Origin: Pterois miles
Taxonomy: Eukaryota; Chordata; Actinopteri; Perciformes; Scorpaenidae
DNA: 64,000 nucleotides
Assembly: GCA_947000775.1 (NCBI GenBank)
Contig: CAMQGK010000436.1
Location: 691,501 to 755,500 of the forward strand
Direction: 5' to 3'
Shown: in pieces, positions 25,990 to 35,499 of the stretch
Numbering within the stretch: the stretch's first letter is position 1
Layout: every line of letters begins with the position of its first letter
Translations under genes and position numbers: made by a program
Notes under the pieces: generated by a model
Databases searched by the model: none
Told to the model about the DNA's origin: nothing
Seen by the model: only the letters and a program-made list of their open reading frames with translations

Positions 25990-26230
25990 CCAGGAGGAGT
26001 CTATTCTTTCCACTCTGGTGCGTTTTGGGATAAGAAGTGGGGAAGCTGGTCGTCTAGCCATGGAGGTGGATGGTTTGACCTTTCACCCCACACACTCTGA
26101 CATGATCAGCAGACTACTGGAGGTCACACTGGCTGCACCCCTCCAGAACAAAGGTCCACTCCTCCTGTTTGTTCTTAGCAATAGAAGTATACTTCAAAAA
26201 GTGAATTATCTGTGTGAGTTTGTGAGGTGA
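4964..26230 (+). CDS. dglucy: D-glutamate cyclase, mitochondrial (DGLUCY), 14 coding exons
   Basis: Predicted to convert D-glutamate to 5-oxo-D-proline, in the mitochondrial matrix by analogy with the mammalian enzyme. Coding exons: 4964-5066, 5747-5900, 8144-8230, 9264-9417, 11183-11333, 11437-11559, 11654-11884, 13060-13177, 17701-17843, 17963-18062, 20372-20520, 22393-22512, 24378-24538, 25994-26230. All junctions are GT-AG and phases agree, giving about 676 aa (human protein about 616). Residues 10-335 form the DUF1445 hydro-lyase-like half, with landmarks QAGVVVLP, FYLGCSFGFE, GAPVHIGDP and DVPVFWACGVT. Residues 336-650 form the DUF4392 half, with ITTGFPTH, DHLVAIERSGRAADGNYY, HLVDPIDDLF, VGDGVNELGMGK, GVSNWGGYA and MEVDGLTFHPTH. 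The start at 4964 is inferred; no strong mitochondrial presequence follows it, so an upstream exon or alternative start is possible. The C-terminal 25 residues are uncertain. It is convergent with gpr68, as in human. Confidence 0.93.
5747..5900 (+). CDS. dglucy: dglucy coding exon 2
   Basis: Encodes QQAGVVVLPRHLADDFEAFC and NPAPLPLL, diagnostic of the family. The acceptor TCTGACAG lies before 5747; the donor GTAGTA is at 5901. The exon starts with two bases completing a split codon and ends with two bases of an arginine codon. Confidence 0.9.
5976..7186. mobile_element. Non-autonomous terminal-inverted-repeat element, copy 2 (dglucy intron 2)
   Basis: About 1.2 kb, homologous to 1157-2680. 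Its ends are AGTGCCACGGGG and CCCCGTGGCACT, a perfect 12-bp inverted pair that differs from copy 1 at the same position on both ends. No transposase frame is seen. It holds its own retroelement tail at about 6000-6100 (ending in TCTTA repeats), at a different position from the tail in copy 1. Confidence 0.65.
8144..8230 (+). CDS. dglucy: dglucy coding exon 3
   Basis: Encodes TDISKYCVYEEGYLVK and SLRSYSTQS, matching the DUF1445 pattern TDL..Y.VY..G.L. Acceptor GTCTTCAG, donor GTATTA at 8231. Confidence 0.88.
9264..9417 (+). CDS. dglucy: dglucy coding exon 4
   Basis: Encodes SDMVCFYLGCSFGFEGQL and GITVGMYR. This is the GCSF motif region of DUF1445. Acceptor GCTGTCAG, donor GTATGG at 9418. Phase 0 at the 3' end. 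Confidence 0.92.
9691..9755 (+). repeat. (TAG)n trinucleotide microsatellite
   Basis: About 20 TAG/GTG units in dglucy intron 4. No coding role. Confidence 0.9.
9985..10770 (-). mobile_element. LINE 3' fragment with reverse-transcriptase C-terminal region
   Basis: In dglucy intron 4, antisense to the gene. Three broken frames carry non-LTR polymerase-like segments in order: a DLQHSLDRFTAECKAAGMRI region, SIYRSVFIPTL-like and FLRRVAGVSLRDRVRSS, then GRRPRGRSRTRWGDYIS. The element's 3' end, at the low coordinates, carries a TGAATGAG-type tail. It is 5'-truncated and frameshifted. Related pieces lie at about 36590-36821 and 43640-43960. The exact clade was not determined. Confidence 0.7.
10775..11035 (+). 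repeat. Dispersed fish repeat ('ggtcacggggggcctgg' type)
   Basis: Contains 'cctggacaggtctccagtcc', 'aatttagagtcatcaattaa' and 'gaacatgcaaactccacaca', wording I recognise from a very common teleost interspersed repeat. It is non-coding and its class was not assigned. Confidence 0.6.
11146..11178 (+). repeat. (GT)n microsatellite ending at the dglucy exon 5 acceptor
   Basis: About 16 GT units stop four bases before exon 5. They occupy the place of the polypyrimidine tract. Confidence 0.95.
11183..11333 (+). CDS. dglucy: dglucy coding exon 5
   Basis: Encodes TAVPCIPVGQFSCSLVVTM, RPVPAGML and GAPVHIGDP. The acceptor is (GT)n followed by TCCAG instead of a normal pyrimidine tract. Donor GTACAC at 11334. 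Confidence 0.92.
11393..11434 (+). repeat. (GT)n microsatellite ending at the dglucy exon 6 acceptor
   Basis: About 21 GT units run directly into the TAG acceptor of exon 6, inside a 103-bp intron. Confidence 0.95.
11437..11559 (+). CDS. dglucy: dglucy coding exon 6
   Basis: Encodes LLGIQDLSRPDFGD, then ELQPGDVPVFWACGVTAIEA. The acceptor is again a (GT)n run ending directly in TAG. Donor GTGAGC at 11560. The intron before it is only 103 bp. Confidence 0.92.
11654..11884 (+). CDS. dglucy: dglucy coding exon 7
   Basis: Encodes FSHSPSCMFLTDIL, a serine/proline-rich stretch, then SLVSQRAVAKIRQLEMIIGE. It joins the DUF1445 half to the C-terminal half. Acceptor CTCCACAG, donor GTAAAC at 11885; the upstream intron is 94 bp. 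Confidence 0.92.
13060..13177 (+). CDS. dglucy: dglucy coding exon 8
   Basis: Encodes RGIGALSVQDELL, then ALSHACSVAITTGFPTHYM, the start of the DUF4392 half. Acceptor TCTCACCAG, donor GTACCT at 13178. Confidence 0.92.
13206..13497 (-). mobile_element. tRNA-headed SINE (dglucy intron 8)
   Basis: On the minus strand it begins with a tRNA-like box A segment (gaggctcagagggtagagc) and ends in the 'aaagcgctt ... tataaatgcaag' body and the 'ccatttacca' tail typical of a common teleost SINE. The copy at 45738-46009 has the same layout. It is a repeat, not a functional tRNA gene. Confidence 0.65.
13950..14995. repeat. Probable hAT-like repeat with CpG-rich core and 31-bp direct repeat
   Basis: The right end (about 14880-14995) reads '...tatcgtcccagctcta', which I associate with a teleost hAT-type terminus; the left end is not defined. 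A 31-bp identical direct repeat lies at 14117-14147 and 14202-14232. The stretch at about 14280-14400 is unusually CpG-dense for intronic sequence. No protein-coding frame is convincing. Confidence 0.4.
15489..15586 (+). repeat. Left part of a retroelement tail interrupted by a hAT insertion
   Basis: Contains 'gtggtgtagtggttggcgct' and 'gtgagcgtgaatggttgtct', typical of a teleost retroelement. The sequence resumes at 16454 with 'ccttaacgggacaagcgg' and passes into the GGAT array. Confidence 0.6.
15587..16453. mobile_element. hAT-type non-autonomous element with 8-bp target duplication
   Basis: Inverted ends are GGGTGGGAACC and GGTTCCCCACCCCTG-like (one base indel). The last 100 bp carry the 'gagccacatctggcccgcga' wording common to vertebrate hAT elements. 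The 8-bp direct duplication CCTTAACG flanks it at 15579-15586 and 16454-16461. No intact transposase is seen. It interrupts a retroelement tail in dglucy intron 8. Confidence 0.75.
16472..17409 (+). repeat. Large (GGAT)n tetranucleotide array
   Basis: About 940 bp of ATGG units with frequent GATG slips and occasional ATAG variants. It continues directly from the 'gcggttgcagatggatgg' end of a retroelement, so it is probably an expanded retrotransposon tail. Long antisense frames rich in HPSI across it are repeat artefacts. Confidence 0.95.
17701..17843 (+). CDS. dglucy: dglucy coding exon 9
   Basis: Encodes PPEDTDGPPGAIAMATMLL and a GKRVTMVTDRRA segment, matching the EETDGPPGA motif of the human protein. 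Acceptor CCCCTTTAG, donor GTGAGA at 17844. The preceding intron is the longest (4.5 kb, repeat-filled). Confidence 0.93.
17963..18062 (+). CDS. dglucy: dglucy coding exon 10
   Basis: Encodes VLKTEIPLVAF and HFLCHHGDPSKPR. Acceptor CTACCCTCAG, donor GTCAGC at 18063, with a 119-bp intron before it. Confidence 0.92.
18252..18310 (+). repeat. Poly-A/poly-G tract near dglucy exon 10
   Basis: A low-complexity run of A's then about 14 G's, 200 bp after exon 10. No feature beyond simple sequence. Confidence 0.7.
19301..19573 (-). pseudogene. SUMO2/3 retrocopy (processed pseudogene) in dglucy intron 10
   Basis: An intronless antisense frame carries an almost complete SUMO2/3 protein: KPKEGVKTENAHINL, VAGQDGSVVQFKVKR, TPLSKLMKAYCQRQGLS, RQIRFRFDGQPIND and QLEMEDEDTI, ending QQQTGGV. 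Functional SUMO genes have introns, so this is read as a reverse-transcribed copy. The codon at the expected ATG position reads ACT, so the usual start is lost. The frame also runs on past the diglycine, with SSKVGCG replacing the usual short tail and stop. Asp to Pro in the DTI-D-VF motif is a further change. The body has no stops or frameshifts, so the copy is fairly young or under some constraint. Expression would need a new start. Confidence 0.85.
19651..20313 (-). mobile_element. Complete hAT-like non-autonomous element with 8-bp target duplication
   Basis: It starts TAGGGCTGTCA and ends in the reverse complement of TAGGGTTATCA (imperfect inverted ends). It is flanked by the identical 8-bp TTTAAAAC at 19643-19650 and 20314-20321. 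It has no transposase frame. It is the reference copy for the family also seen at about 985-3005, 25290-25860 and 33019-33617. It lies in dglucy intron 10, 58 bp upstream of exon 11. Confidence 0.85.
20372..20520 (+). CDS. dglucy: dglucy coding exon 11
   Basis: Encodes DHLVAIERSGRAADGNYY, then HLVDPIDDLFIAAKDIPGI. This is the most conserved block of the DUF4392 half. Acceptor AATACCAG, donor GTAGGT at 20521. Confidence 0.94.
21215..21475. repeat. GATATC-rich dispersed repeat
   Basis: Six or more GGATATC motifs occur within about 250 bp in alternating orientation, with 'gttttgactgggcatctc' and its inverse 'gttttgcccagtca'. It resembles a teleost repeat I cannot name. It lies in dglucy intron 11. 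Confidence 0.4.
21991..22040 (+). repeat. 10-bp tandem repeat (AGTACCCATG)x5
   Basis: Five near-identical 10-bp units in dglucy intron 11, the third with one substitution. Confidence 0.9.
22393..22512 (+). CDS. dglucy: dglucy coding exon 12
   Basis: Encodes VGDGVNELGMGKLKDKVEH and SLIACDVPADYAIAA. The GDGGNELGMG-type motif (GDGVNELGMG here) is typical of the family. Acceptor CCTTGTAG, donor GTATGG at 22513. Confidence 0.94.
22556..22720 (+). repeat. Dispersed fish repeat flanking a minisatellite
   Basis: Contains 'ggcaattttatttctatagc' and 'ttgcctcagggggctttaca', wording of a common teleost interspersed repeat. The 37-bp tandem array follows directly. Confidence 0.5.
22727..23502 (+). repeat. 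37-bp minisatellite in dglucy intron 12
   Basis: About 20 units built on AACACAACCTCCTCTCCACA plus a CCAGATAGAGCCAGAGT-type end. Length variants add GATA or lose 'acacca'. No spacers and no coding role; antisense frames rich in VERRLCYSGS are artefacts of the repeat. Confidence 0.9.
23540..24033 (+). mobile_element. Possible solo LTR or retroelement end
   Basis: About 490 bp with an LTR-like order: a promoter-like TATTTAAG at about 23762, downstream pyrimidine-rich sequence, an AGTAAAGA near 23960, and a TG...CA-like frame. The wording resembles ends of fish Ty3/Gypsy elements. No target duplication was established. Confidence 0.35.
24378..24538 (+). CDS. dglucy: dglucy coding exon 13
   Basis: Encodes GVSNWGGYAVACGLYLLHTC and the TSLPSVDK end. 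Acceptor CTCCTGCAG, donor GTGCCA at 24539. Phase 0 at the 3' end. Confidence 0.93.
24540..25290. other. Intron 13 of dglucy, left part: nothing recognised
   Basis: A (CA)n tract at about 24542-24575, then AT-rich sequence and short frames without family resemblance. Confidence 0.4.
25290..25860 (-). repeat. hAT-like dispersed repeat, copy C
   Basis: Matches 19651-20313 in the same orientation, including 'ggaatccatcggtacc', 'ggggtccgttgacctctgac' and 'gggaggg' blocks. Borders are diverged and no target duplication was found. In dglucy intron 13. Confidence 0.75.
25948..25986 (+). repeat. (TC)n microsatellite forming the exon 14 pyrimidine tract
   Basis: About 19 TC units end seven bases before the exon 14 start. 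They supply an uninterrupted polypyrimidine tract. Confidence 0.95.
25994..26230 (+). CDS. dglucy: dglucy terminal coding exon 14
   Basis: Encodes EESILSTLVRFGIRSGEAGR, then MEVDGLTFHPTHSDMISRLL. The acceptor tract is a (TC)n run at 25948-25986. The frame stays open through KGPLLLFVLSNRS to a stop at 26228-26230. The human protein ends soon after the equivalent of 26130, so the tail may be a fish extension, or a weak GTCCAC donor at 26155 may lead to a further exon. Confidence 0.85.
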   Translation, partial: EESILSTLVRFGIRSGEAGRLAMEVDGLTFHPTHSDMISRLLEVTLAAPLQNKGPLLLFVLSNRSILQKVNYLCEFVR

Positions 26231-26761
26231 TACGTGACCTTGATACAAGTAACTGTGAACGCTCATTCCGCTCAGGGTCACATGTGGGAAATGAAAGTTT
26301 TAGATTAGTAATAATTAGTAATTAATGTATTGATTTGGTGGTGCCTATGTGATTATCTGTGTTAAGCTGAGAGGTAGTCAGAAGAGAGTCGGACCTGAGC
26401 TGAATGATGATTAAGTCAACAGTCATGAGTGTGTCGTTTACTTGATGACACTGTATATAAGACAAGGACGTGAAGAGTGTTTCCTCTCTATTCAGGTTGC
26501 CAAAAGGAAGTGAGAGAGGAAAACGAGAATGAAAGGAGAGCTGTGTCTGAATTTAGGTGTTGCCTTGGTTCCCTTTCAGGCCTTAGACTACCGGTGACAA
26601 AGCAAAGTAAGCTCAGCTCTATTCTCTCCCTCTCTCTGTCCAGCTCTTTCCTGCTTCAGTAATAATGATGAATGAATCAGAGCTCTGACATTATATATCT
26701 TGATGCCCTAAAGAAGTGCTTTAAAATACACTTTGTAATGGTATAGATGATTCATTAAGTA

Positions 26762-26767
26762 AATAAA
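26762..26767 (+). terminator. dglucy: Candidate polyadenylation signal for dglucy
   Basis: AATAAA lies about 530 bp after the dglucy stop codon, and no clear open frame intervenes. It is the first canonical hexamer I noticed downstream on this strand. Usage is inferred only. Confidence 0.35.
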
Positions 26768-26999
26768 ATAGAGTGATGCGTGAAACACAGATTTGCCAAA
26801 CCCCTTAAATGGGCTGTGATTTTGTGTTTGACACAAGTGTCATTTTGAACACAGGTATATCCCCTTATTAGCATGCAGGCAGCTAACTTCCAACAGTCAA
26901 AACACATGAAAGCTACACCTGATAACACTTTAAACTCTCACTGTATCCTGACAGAAGGGCATGAGACAGATGATGATGATGTGAAAAAAGGAAACTTGG

Positions 27000-27430
27000 T
27001 GTTATGCATCCAGAGATCCAGTTTGGAGAAGATGGTAGCTCCCTCTAGTGGCTCAAAAGCAGACCTGATCAAAGGCAATGGGTACTTGGTCTTCACAATG
27101 ATACTGTTTAATCCACGAAAGTCAATGCAAGGATGAAGAGTCTTATCTTTCTAACTAACAAAGAAAAACCCTCCTGCAGCACCTACTGGTGAGGATAATA
27201 CCTGCAGCAAGGGAATACTGTATGTGGTTTTCCACGGCATCACCGGTGGTGTGGCTCCAGGCAGCAGTTTGATTGAACAATCGTATGGACAATTAGGAGG
27301 CAAAGACATGTCTTGGTCCTCACAAAAACCCCACCGAGGTCGTGATAAACAGATGGCACAGCAGACACTCAAACCAACATGGAAGGCAAAATAAAAAAAC
27401 AACAGGTTCTGCAGCAGCCATGCGGTCCTG
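27000..27430 (-). pseudogene. Ty3/Gypsy-type reverse transcriptase fragment
   Basis: The antisense frame carries LPPNCPYDCSIKLLPGATPP and SSPVGAAGGFFFV, the leader of Gypsy reverse transcriptases just before the conserved catalytic fingers. Downstream the frame is broken, but traces of the next RT block persist to about 27000. No integrase, protease or paired LTRs were found, so this is a small dead fragment. Confidence 0.65.
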
Positions 27431-27619
27431 ATGTTCCCAGTGTGGCCCAGCTGTAGCACTTAGGAACACTAAGAGGGGCAAAAATGATCTGTCTCATGCA
27501 CTACTGTCAGAATATAGTGACAGTCTGAGCAAATATGACAAACGTTATGTTGTCACGTTACAAAGTGCAGCTTTAAGGCATATTTTAGATCCACTAATGA
27601 AGTAGTGAACTAATGAAAG

Positions 27620-30108
27620 ACTAGTGGTCCTTTGGGATGCCGAGATAGATGACCTGAACACATTCCACAGACTAAATAACAAGTTGGATCCTAATTTAAA
27701 CTTCACAATATTATGTGATACCCCCAGGGGTATCAGGATGGCCAAGAAGAACAACCCAGAAAAAGAGGGGCTTATAGATACATCAAGGCACGATAAACGC
27801 TTAACACAGGCAATGTTGACCCAACGCACAGAAGTTACTTCTGGTCAGATGCAGGAGGAGCCAGGCCCAGAGGCAACCCACAGTGACCAGAGCCTCCTAG
27901 TGTCACCAACGCCTGCTGCCAGCAGCTCACCTGCCACCCAAAGTCCCCCCCCCCCCCACAAGAAGCATCATCTCTCATCAACCCGCAGGACCACCAAAGC
28001 CAGCAAGCTCCTGTAACAACTAGCTGTGGTCCTTCAGCCCAAACAAGGATTCAGTGGTCCCAGTCCTCAAAGAGAACCGAGTGGAAACAGTGTGATGAGG
28101 ATCCGGATCAGATTCTGGAAGTGACAGCCAAGGAGGATCTGGATCATCGGCTGTAAACGATGACCACCCTCACAGTGAGCATCACAGCTGAGCGATTTGG
28201 AGCTGTTAAAGAGGCAGTACAAGACAGGAGGGGAAGTTGAGAGAGTTGGCCTAACAGACCTGAGAGCAATCCTAAAGAAACAACTCTTGACCCTGCAGAG
28301 GGCAGAGTTCCACAGGAGGAGGCAGAAAGAGGGAGCCAGGTAGAGGGGAGCTTTCCTGGCCAATCCCTTCAAGTTGACCAAGCAGCTCCTTGGCCAAAAG
28401 AGGACTGGCCACCTCACCTGCTCGAAGAAGGCTATTAACAACCACCTCAAGGCCACGTACTGTGACCCCAGCAGAGAACAACCGCTAGGCCCATGTGATG
28501 CACTGACAGCACGACCAGAGTCCACATCAGACTTCAACCTGAAAGAGGCCAGCCTACGTGAAGTGGAGCAAATGGTGAGGAGAGTAAGATCCAGCTCAGC
28601 ACCAGGCCCAAGCGGCTTGTCGTATAAGGTGTATAAGAACTGCCCAAAGCTACTACATCGCCTTTGGAAGGCCCTGAAGGTAATCTGAAGGAGACAGAGT
28701 GCCCAGCCATGGATGTATGCTGAGGGAGTGTACGTACCAAAAGAAGAGAAGACTGAGAACCTCAACCAGTTTTGGGTAATCTTCTTGGCCATTAGCAAAA
28801 TCTTTTTCAGCATTGTGGCCAAAAGTACTCCAGAGGGCGAAAGACCTTATCCTGGACTATTACAGCAAGTTCAGCTTGAGTCTCATCTGGTCAACTGACA
28901 TCTGACTGGCACCAGCTGGAAGTCGGCATAATCACTGGCTGTATCATATCAGTGACCCTCTTCGCGCTGGCAATGAACATGCTGGCCAAGGGAGCTGAAA
29001 TTCCCCCGCTTCAGACTGGGAGAATATCTGATCCCATCAGTCACTGAGAAGCCAGTGAAGAGCCTTGGGAAGGTCTTCAACTGCAGCCTGAATGACAAAG
29101 ACTCCATCAAGGTAACCAGTGCTGACTTAGAGGGCTGGCTGAGAACAGTGGACAAGTCTGGGCTCCCCGGAAGATTCAAGGCCTGGATATACCAACATGG
29201 AATCCTCCCAAGAATCCTCTGGCCTCTGCCCATCTACAAGGTTTACATGACTGTGTTTGAAGGTTTCGAGCAAAGAGTGAGCAACTACCTTCGCAAATGT
29301 TTGGGTCTGTCATGCAGCTTAACTAACACCAGGCTGTATGAGGACACCAACAAGCTCAGGCTCCCTTTCAGCTCGGTCAGGGAGGAGTTTATCTTGGCAA
29401 GGGCATGGAAATACCTGCAGTACTCAGGATTCAGAGACGGCAAAGTGTCTGGGGCAGGAATTGTGGTGAGGACAGGAGGAGGTAGAGGGCAAGCTGAAAC
29501 TCTCTTGAAGCACAAGGCGATTCTCGGTACAGTGGCGCAAAGCAGAGCATGACTTGGAAGCCTAACATCAACCCGGTACGGGTCTGCCAGCAGGAAGGAG
29601 AGGCAGAGGCTGGTGCAGGAGGAGGTGCAAGCTCCAGTTGAGGAAGAGCGAACCAGCAGAGCAGTGGTCATGAGGAGGCAAGGTGCCTGCATGAAGTGGG
29701 AGCAGGCAATGGAGCAGCGCATCACCTGGAAGGACATCTGCCTGTGGAATCCCCAGAGAATCAAGCTCTTAATCCACAGGGTCTATGATGTCCTCCCAAG
29801 TCCATCTAACCTGCACATCTGGGGCAAAATAGAAACACCTGCTTGCCCTCTGTGTTTCAAGATAGGGACACTGGAACGCATCCTATGCAGCTGCTCCAAG
29901 GTGCTGAGTGAGGGCCGTTATCAATGGGGACACAACCAAGTCCTTAAATCCATCGCTGAGGCAATCAGCGCGGAGATCAAGGGCAGTCAATACACCCAAG
30001 CTACAGCTAAGGTCATTCAGTTCATCAAGGAAGGACAGAGGCCAGGGAGAACACCAAAGAACTGCTCTGCTGGTTTGCTCTCCACGGCCCAAGATTGTAC
30101 AACAATGA
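27620..30108 (+). pseudogene. R2/NeSL-like non-LTR retrotransposon remnant
   Basis: Broken plus-strand frames follow the order of a single-ORF LINE. They are an N-terminal IDTSRHDKRLTQAML region, TKQLLGQKRTGHL, SAPGPSGLSYKVYKNCPKL (RT fingers), VGIITGCIISVTLFALAMNML, KSLGKVFNCSLNDKDSIK, KSGLPGRFKAWIYQHGILPR, and ETPACPLCFKIGTLERIL. The last resembles the cysteine knuckle before a restriction-like endonuclease. The segments between RT fingers and the C-terminus are partly missing, including the catalytic Asp-Asp loop. Stops and frameshifts are frequent. The knuckle's usual His (TLEHIL) is Arg here. The clade call is from memory of related fish elements. Confidence 0.6.
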
Positions 30109-30299
30109 TGTTTTTTTTTTTGTTGTTATTGTAGTTTTTTTAGTGATGCTTGTGATGCAGCTTACAAAGTGATTTGCTTCTCATTGTGACTGACAGTGAA
30201 AGACTGTGTAGACATTCAGTGTTGAACATTCCTCAACCATATTGCTGGAATTTATGTATTTGTCAGAAAAAATATATTTTCTTGCATTACATGTATTCT

Positions 30300-32701
<2,402 letters not shown>

Positions 32702-33018
32702 TCAAGGCGATCCTCAATGCAGTACATTTGTGACCCATGACCAGGTTTTCATAGTTCATAAAAATGCAGCGCAGTGACTTCGGTTGGTTTCCCTCCTGTC
32801 CTCACTTATTTTTCTTCAGTACATTTCAGTTCATTGAGAAAATGTTTTATGAGAAACAGAAATGATTGAATGTTTTCTTTAATCTGCTGAGAAAGCAGAG
32901 ATGTGGACAGTGGACCGGTACTGGTTTCCTGTTAAACAGACCAGACCTCGGTGGCATCCCATGAGGTTTATGATCATACCCACAGCCTCAATGTTCGTCT
33001 TACGGAAAACATAGCAAG

Positions 33019-33617
33019 TAGAGCTGTCAGTCAATTCAAATATTTAATCACAAATTAATCACATATTAATAGCACATTTTAATCAGTTCCAAATGAACCT
33101 TGAAGGGAGATTTGTTAAGTATTTAATCCTCTTATCACCATGGGAGTGGACAAATATGCTGCTTTATGCAAATGGATTTATACAGTATATTTGTTTTTGG
33201 AAATCAATTAACAACACAATTATTGACCAGAAACCCTCCCAGGTTCTGACTTTAGCATCAACAATCTGCTCCAATCAGAACAAACTGCAGCCCAACAGGC
33301 AACAACAGCTGTCAGTGTGTCAGAGTGCTGACTTGACTAGGACTTGATCCAGACTGACTGGGACTATCATAAAGTGGGCATGTCTGTAAAGGGGAGACTG
33401 GTGGGGACCCAGAGAACCCATTTACATCCACACATCTGGAGGTCAGAGGTCAACGGACCCCTTTGAACATGGACATAACAGTTCATCCAGGCCAAAATTT
33501 TGTGTAAGTGTCTAGCATTATTTCACCTCCTTCACAACAAGCTGGTACGCCATGGTTGGTACAGAAGGATTCAGTAAGCTGAGTTAATGCGTTAAAGAAA
33601 TGACTTTGACAGCCTTA
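33019..33617 (+). mobile_element. hAT-like dispersed repeat, copy D, near-complete
   Basis: Starts TAGAGCTGTCAGTCAATTCA and ends TTTGACAGCCTTA. It is the inverse orientation of the copy at 19651. Flanks ATAGCAAG (33011-33018) and ACAGCAAC (33618-33625) match at 6 of 8 positions, compatible with an old 8-bp duplication. Confidence 0.75.
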
Positions 33618-33625
33618 ACAGCAAC

Positions 33626-34614
33626 TTTTCCATCTACTACAATAATAATACATTCATTTCAGTGTACCTTCACTGTGTTGACAGCTCAAACCACAGCCAG
33701 CACAGATTAGTGAGAGATACAGCATGTTCTTTGTTTTCACATTTTTCTGGACCCATCCTTTAAAGCAGCTATTTCAACATTGTAATGTCTGTGTCTCCAT
33801 AAGATAAAACAGCGTTAGCGTCAATGATCATCTATGTTTAATACAAATTATATCCAGCTGTTTGTTAAAGCAGCAAGAAATCAAGCCTTAACTGAAACAC
33901 TACCGGCCTCCCTTTCCTCTGTTACTTCTCTATAGATTTCTGACATTTGTAATTTCCCCGAAGCAAAGACAGCCACAGGGAGGGAGGAGCAGCAAGGATG
34001 CAGATGTAAACAGCTGAGGTTGGTTTCCCAGATGGAGTCTGAAGAGCCGCTTTCTCAAAAACACAAACCTGGTCTAGTGACGGTATTTCTTGACTGTGGG
34101 TGTAAACCTGCAGAGACGGTAACTGATCAGTTTCTGGTTAGAAATCTAAATGACCGCAAGTGTATATTTAGTGTTGTGTCAGAGGAGCTGGAGAGACAAC
34201 AAAGCAGCCAGTATTCAGACATTTCATTCAACCATGGTTTTTACATCCATTTTCTTACACAGCCGGCTGATGCTGGGTGATACACAGGCACCCTAAGGTC
34301 ATCTATTATCACAGCACCCGGTTTTTGGACACATTTATTCATATGGATGGATCTTTAAGTTCAAGTTGTGATTTTTATGTCAAATGCAGCACACTGGCAA
34401 GGGTATATGTTGTTCATGGGATAAAGTACTTACGATGGTATGCTTTAAACATGATTTAATCTTGTCATCTTTTGTCAATATTTACACCCACATGATTTAT
34501 CTTTCACTTGCAGCTTGTAAAAACAAGCTTGAATTGAATGCACATAGTTATTAATGGTTCCAGGCTTCTGCCTGAATGTTCAGACTTAAAGGAGCAGTGT
34601 GTAAGATTTAGGGG
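33626..34614. other. Intergenic, nothing recognised
   Basis: AT-rich sequence with an 86-codon frame at 34020-34280 that resembles no family I know. No splice or promoter structure is convincing. Confidence 0.4.
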
Positions 34615-34615
34615 C

Positions 34616-34890
34616 AAAGACTAGGAGGCAACCGCTAGCAGGCAACCGCTAGCAGGCAACCGCTAGCAGGCAAACACTAGGAGGCAACCGCTAGGAGGCA
34701 ACCGCTAGCAGGCAACCGCTAGCAGGCAACCACTAGGAGGCAAACGCTAGGAGGCAAACACTAGGAGGCAAACGCTAGGAGGCAAACGCTAGGAGGCAAA
34801 CGCTAGGAGGCAAACGCTAGGAGGCAAACGCTAGGAGGCAAAGACTAGGAGACAAACGCTAGGAGGCAAACACTAGGAGGCAAAGACTCG
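34616..34890 (+). repeat. 14-bp minisatellite (AGGCAAACGCTAGG)n
   Basis: About 20 units with CCGCT/ACGCT/ACACT variants and GC/GG ends. The left third is dominated by AGGCAACCGCTAGC, the right by AGGCAAACGCTAGG. Confidence 0.93.
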
Positions 34891-35057
34891 GACGAACATC
34901 ATCGTGAAGGCTCAGTTACGAACTGGCAACATGAGGAAGGGAGCACACACATTATATACCAGGTGGACACAATCAGGGGCGGGACCAGCCAATCAGAACA
35001 CCGTGCAGCGCAGGAAAGTAGGTCAGGGGGTGTGGCCCACACAAGGGCAGGAAGTGT

Positions 35058-35450
35058 AGTGATAAGATAAGATAAGATAAGATGAACCTTTATTAATCCC
35101 CGGAGGGAAATTCGGGTGTCTTAGCAGCAGCAACAGTACAGATAAATACAGTACAGTAAAAAGTAAAAGAGAAGGTGCAGTGAATGAAATAAGGTGCAAT
35201 GAAGAAAATTGACAGTAAAATAAATAAGTAACAGTAATAAGTAAAGTGCAGCAGGTGGTGGGTATTGTATATGCACAGCATATGTATATGTAATTATATA
35301 ATTATATGTAATATATACATTTGGAATAAATATGGAGCAGATGATCAGAGTCACATGGGGGTCAGGCCTTGGTTATGGAGCCTGATGGCCACCAACAGAA
35401 AGGACTGACCCAGACGGTTTGTAGTGGGCCGAGGGGGGATCAGTGATATG
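35058..35450 (-). mobile_element. LINE 3' untranslated tail with (TCTTA)n end
   Basis: On the minus strand it ends 'ggggattaataaaggttcat' followed by TCTTA repeats, matching the tail at about 6040-6100. 5'-truncated; no coding part. Confidence 0.6.
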
Positions 35451-35499
35451 AAACGAGAGGGAGGTTAGGCTTTCAAAATAAAACAGGAAATGCACATGA

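Noticed and set aside
28067..28822. 251-codon minus-strand frame
   Set aside because: The plus strand carries the LINE polymerase blocks (GQKRTGHL, SAPGPSGLSYKVYKNCPKL); the antisense frame has no recognised motif.
34020..34280. 86-codon frame (SQMESEEPLSQKHKPGLVTV...) as a coding exon
   Set aside because: No known family and no supporting exon chain; left as unassigned.
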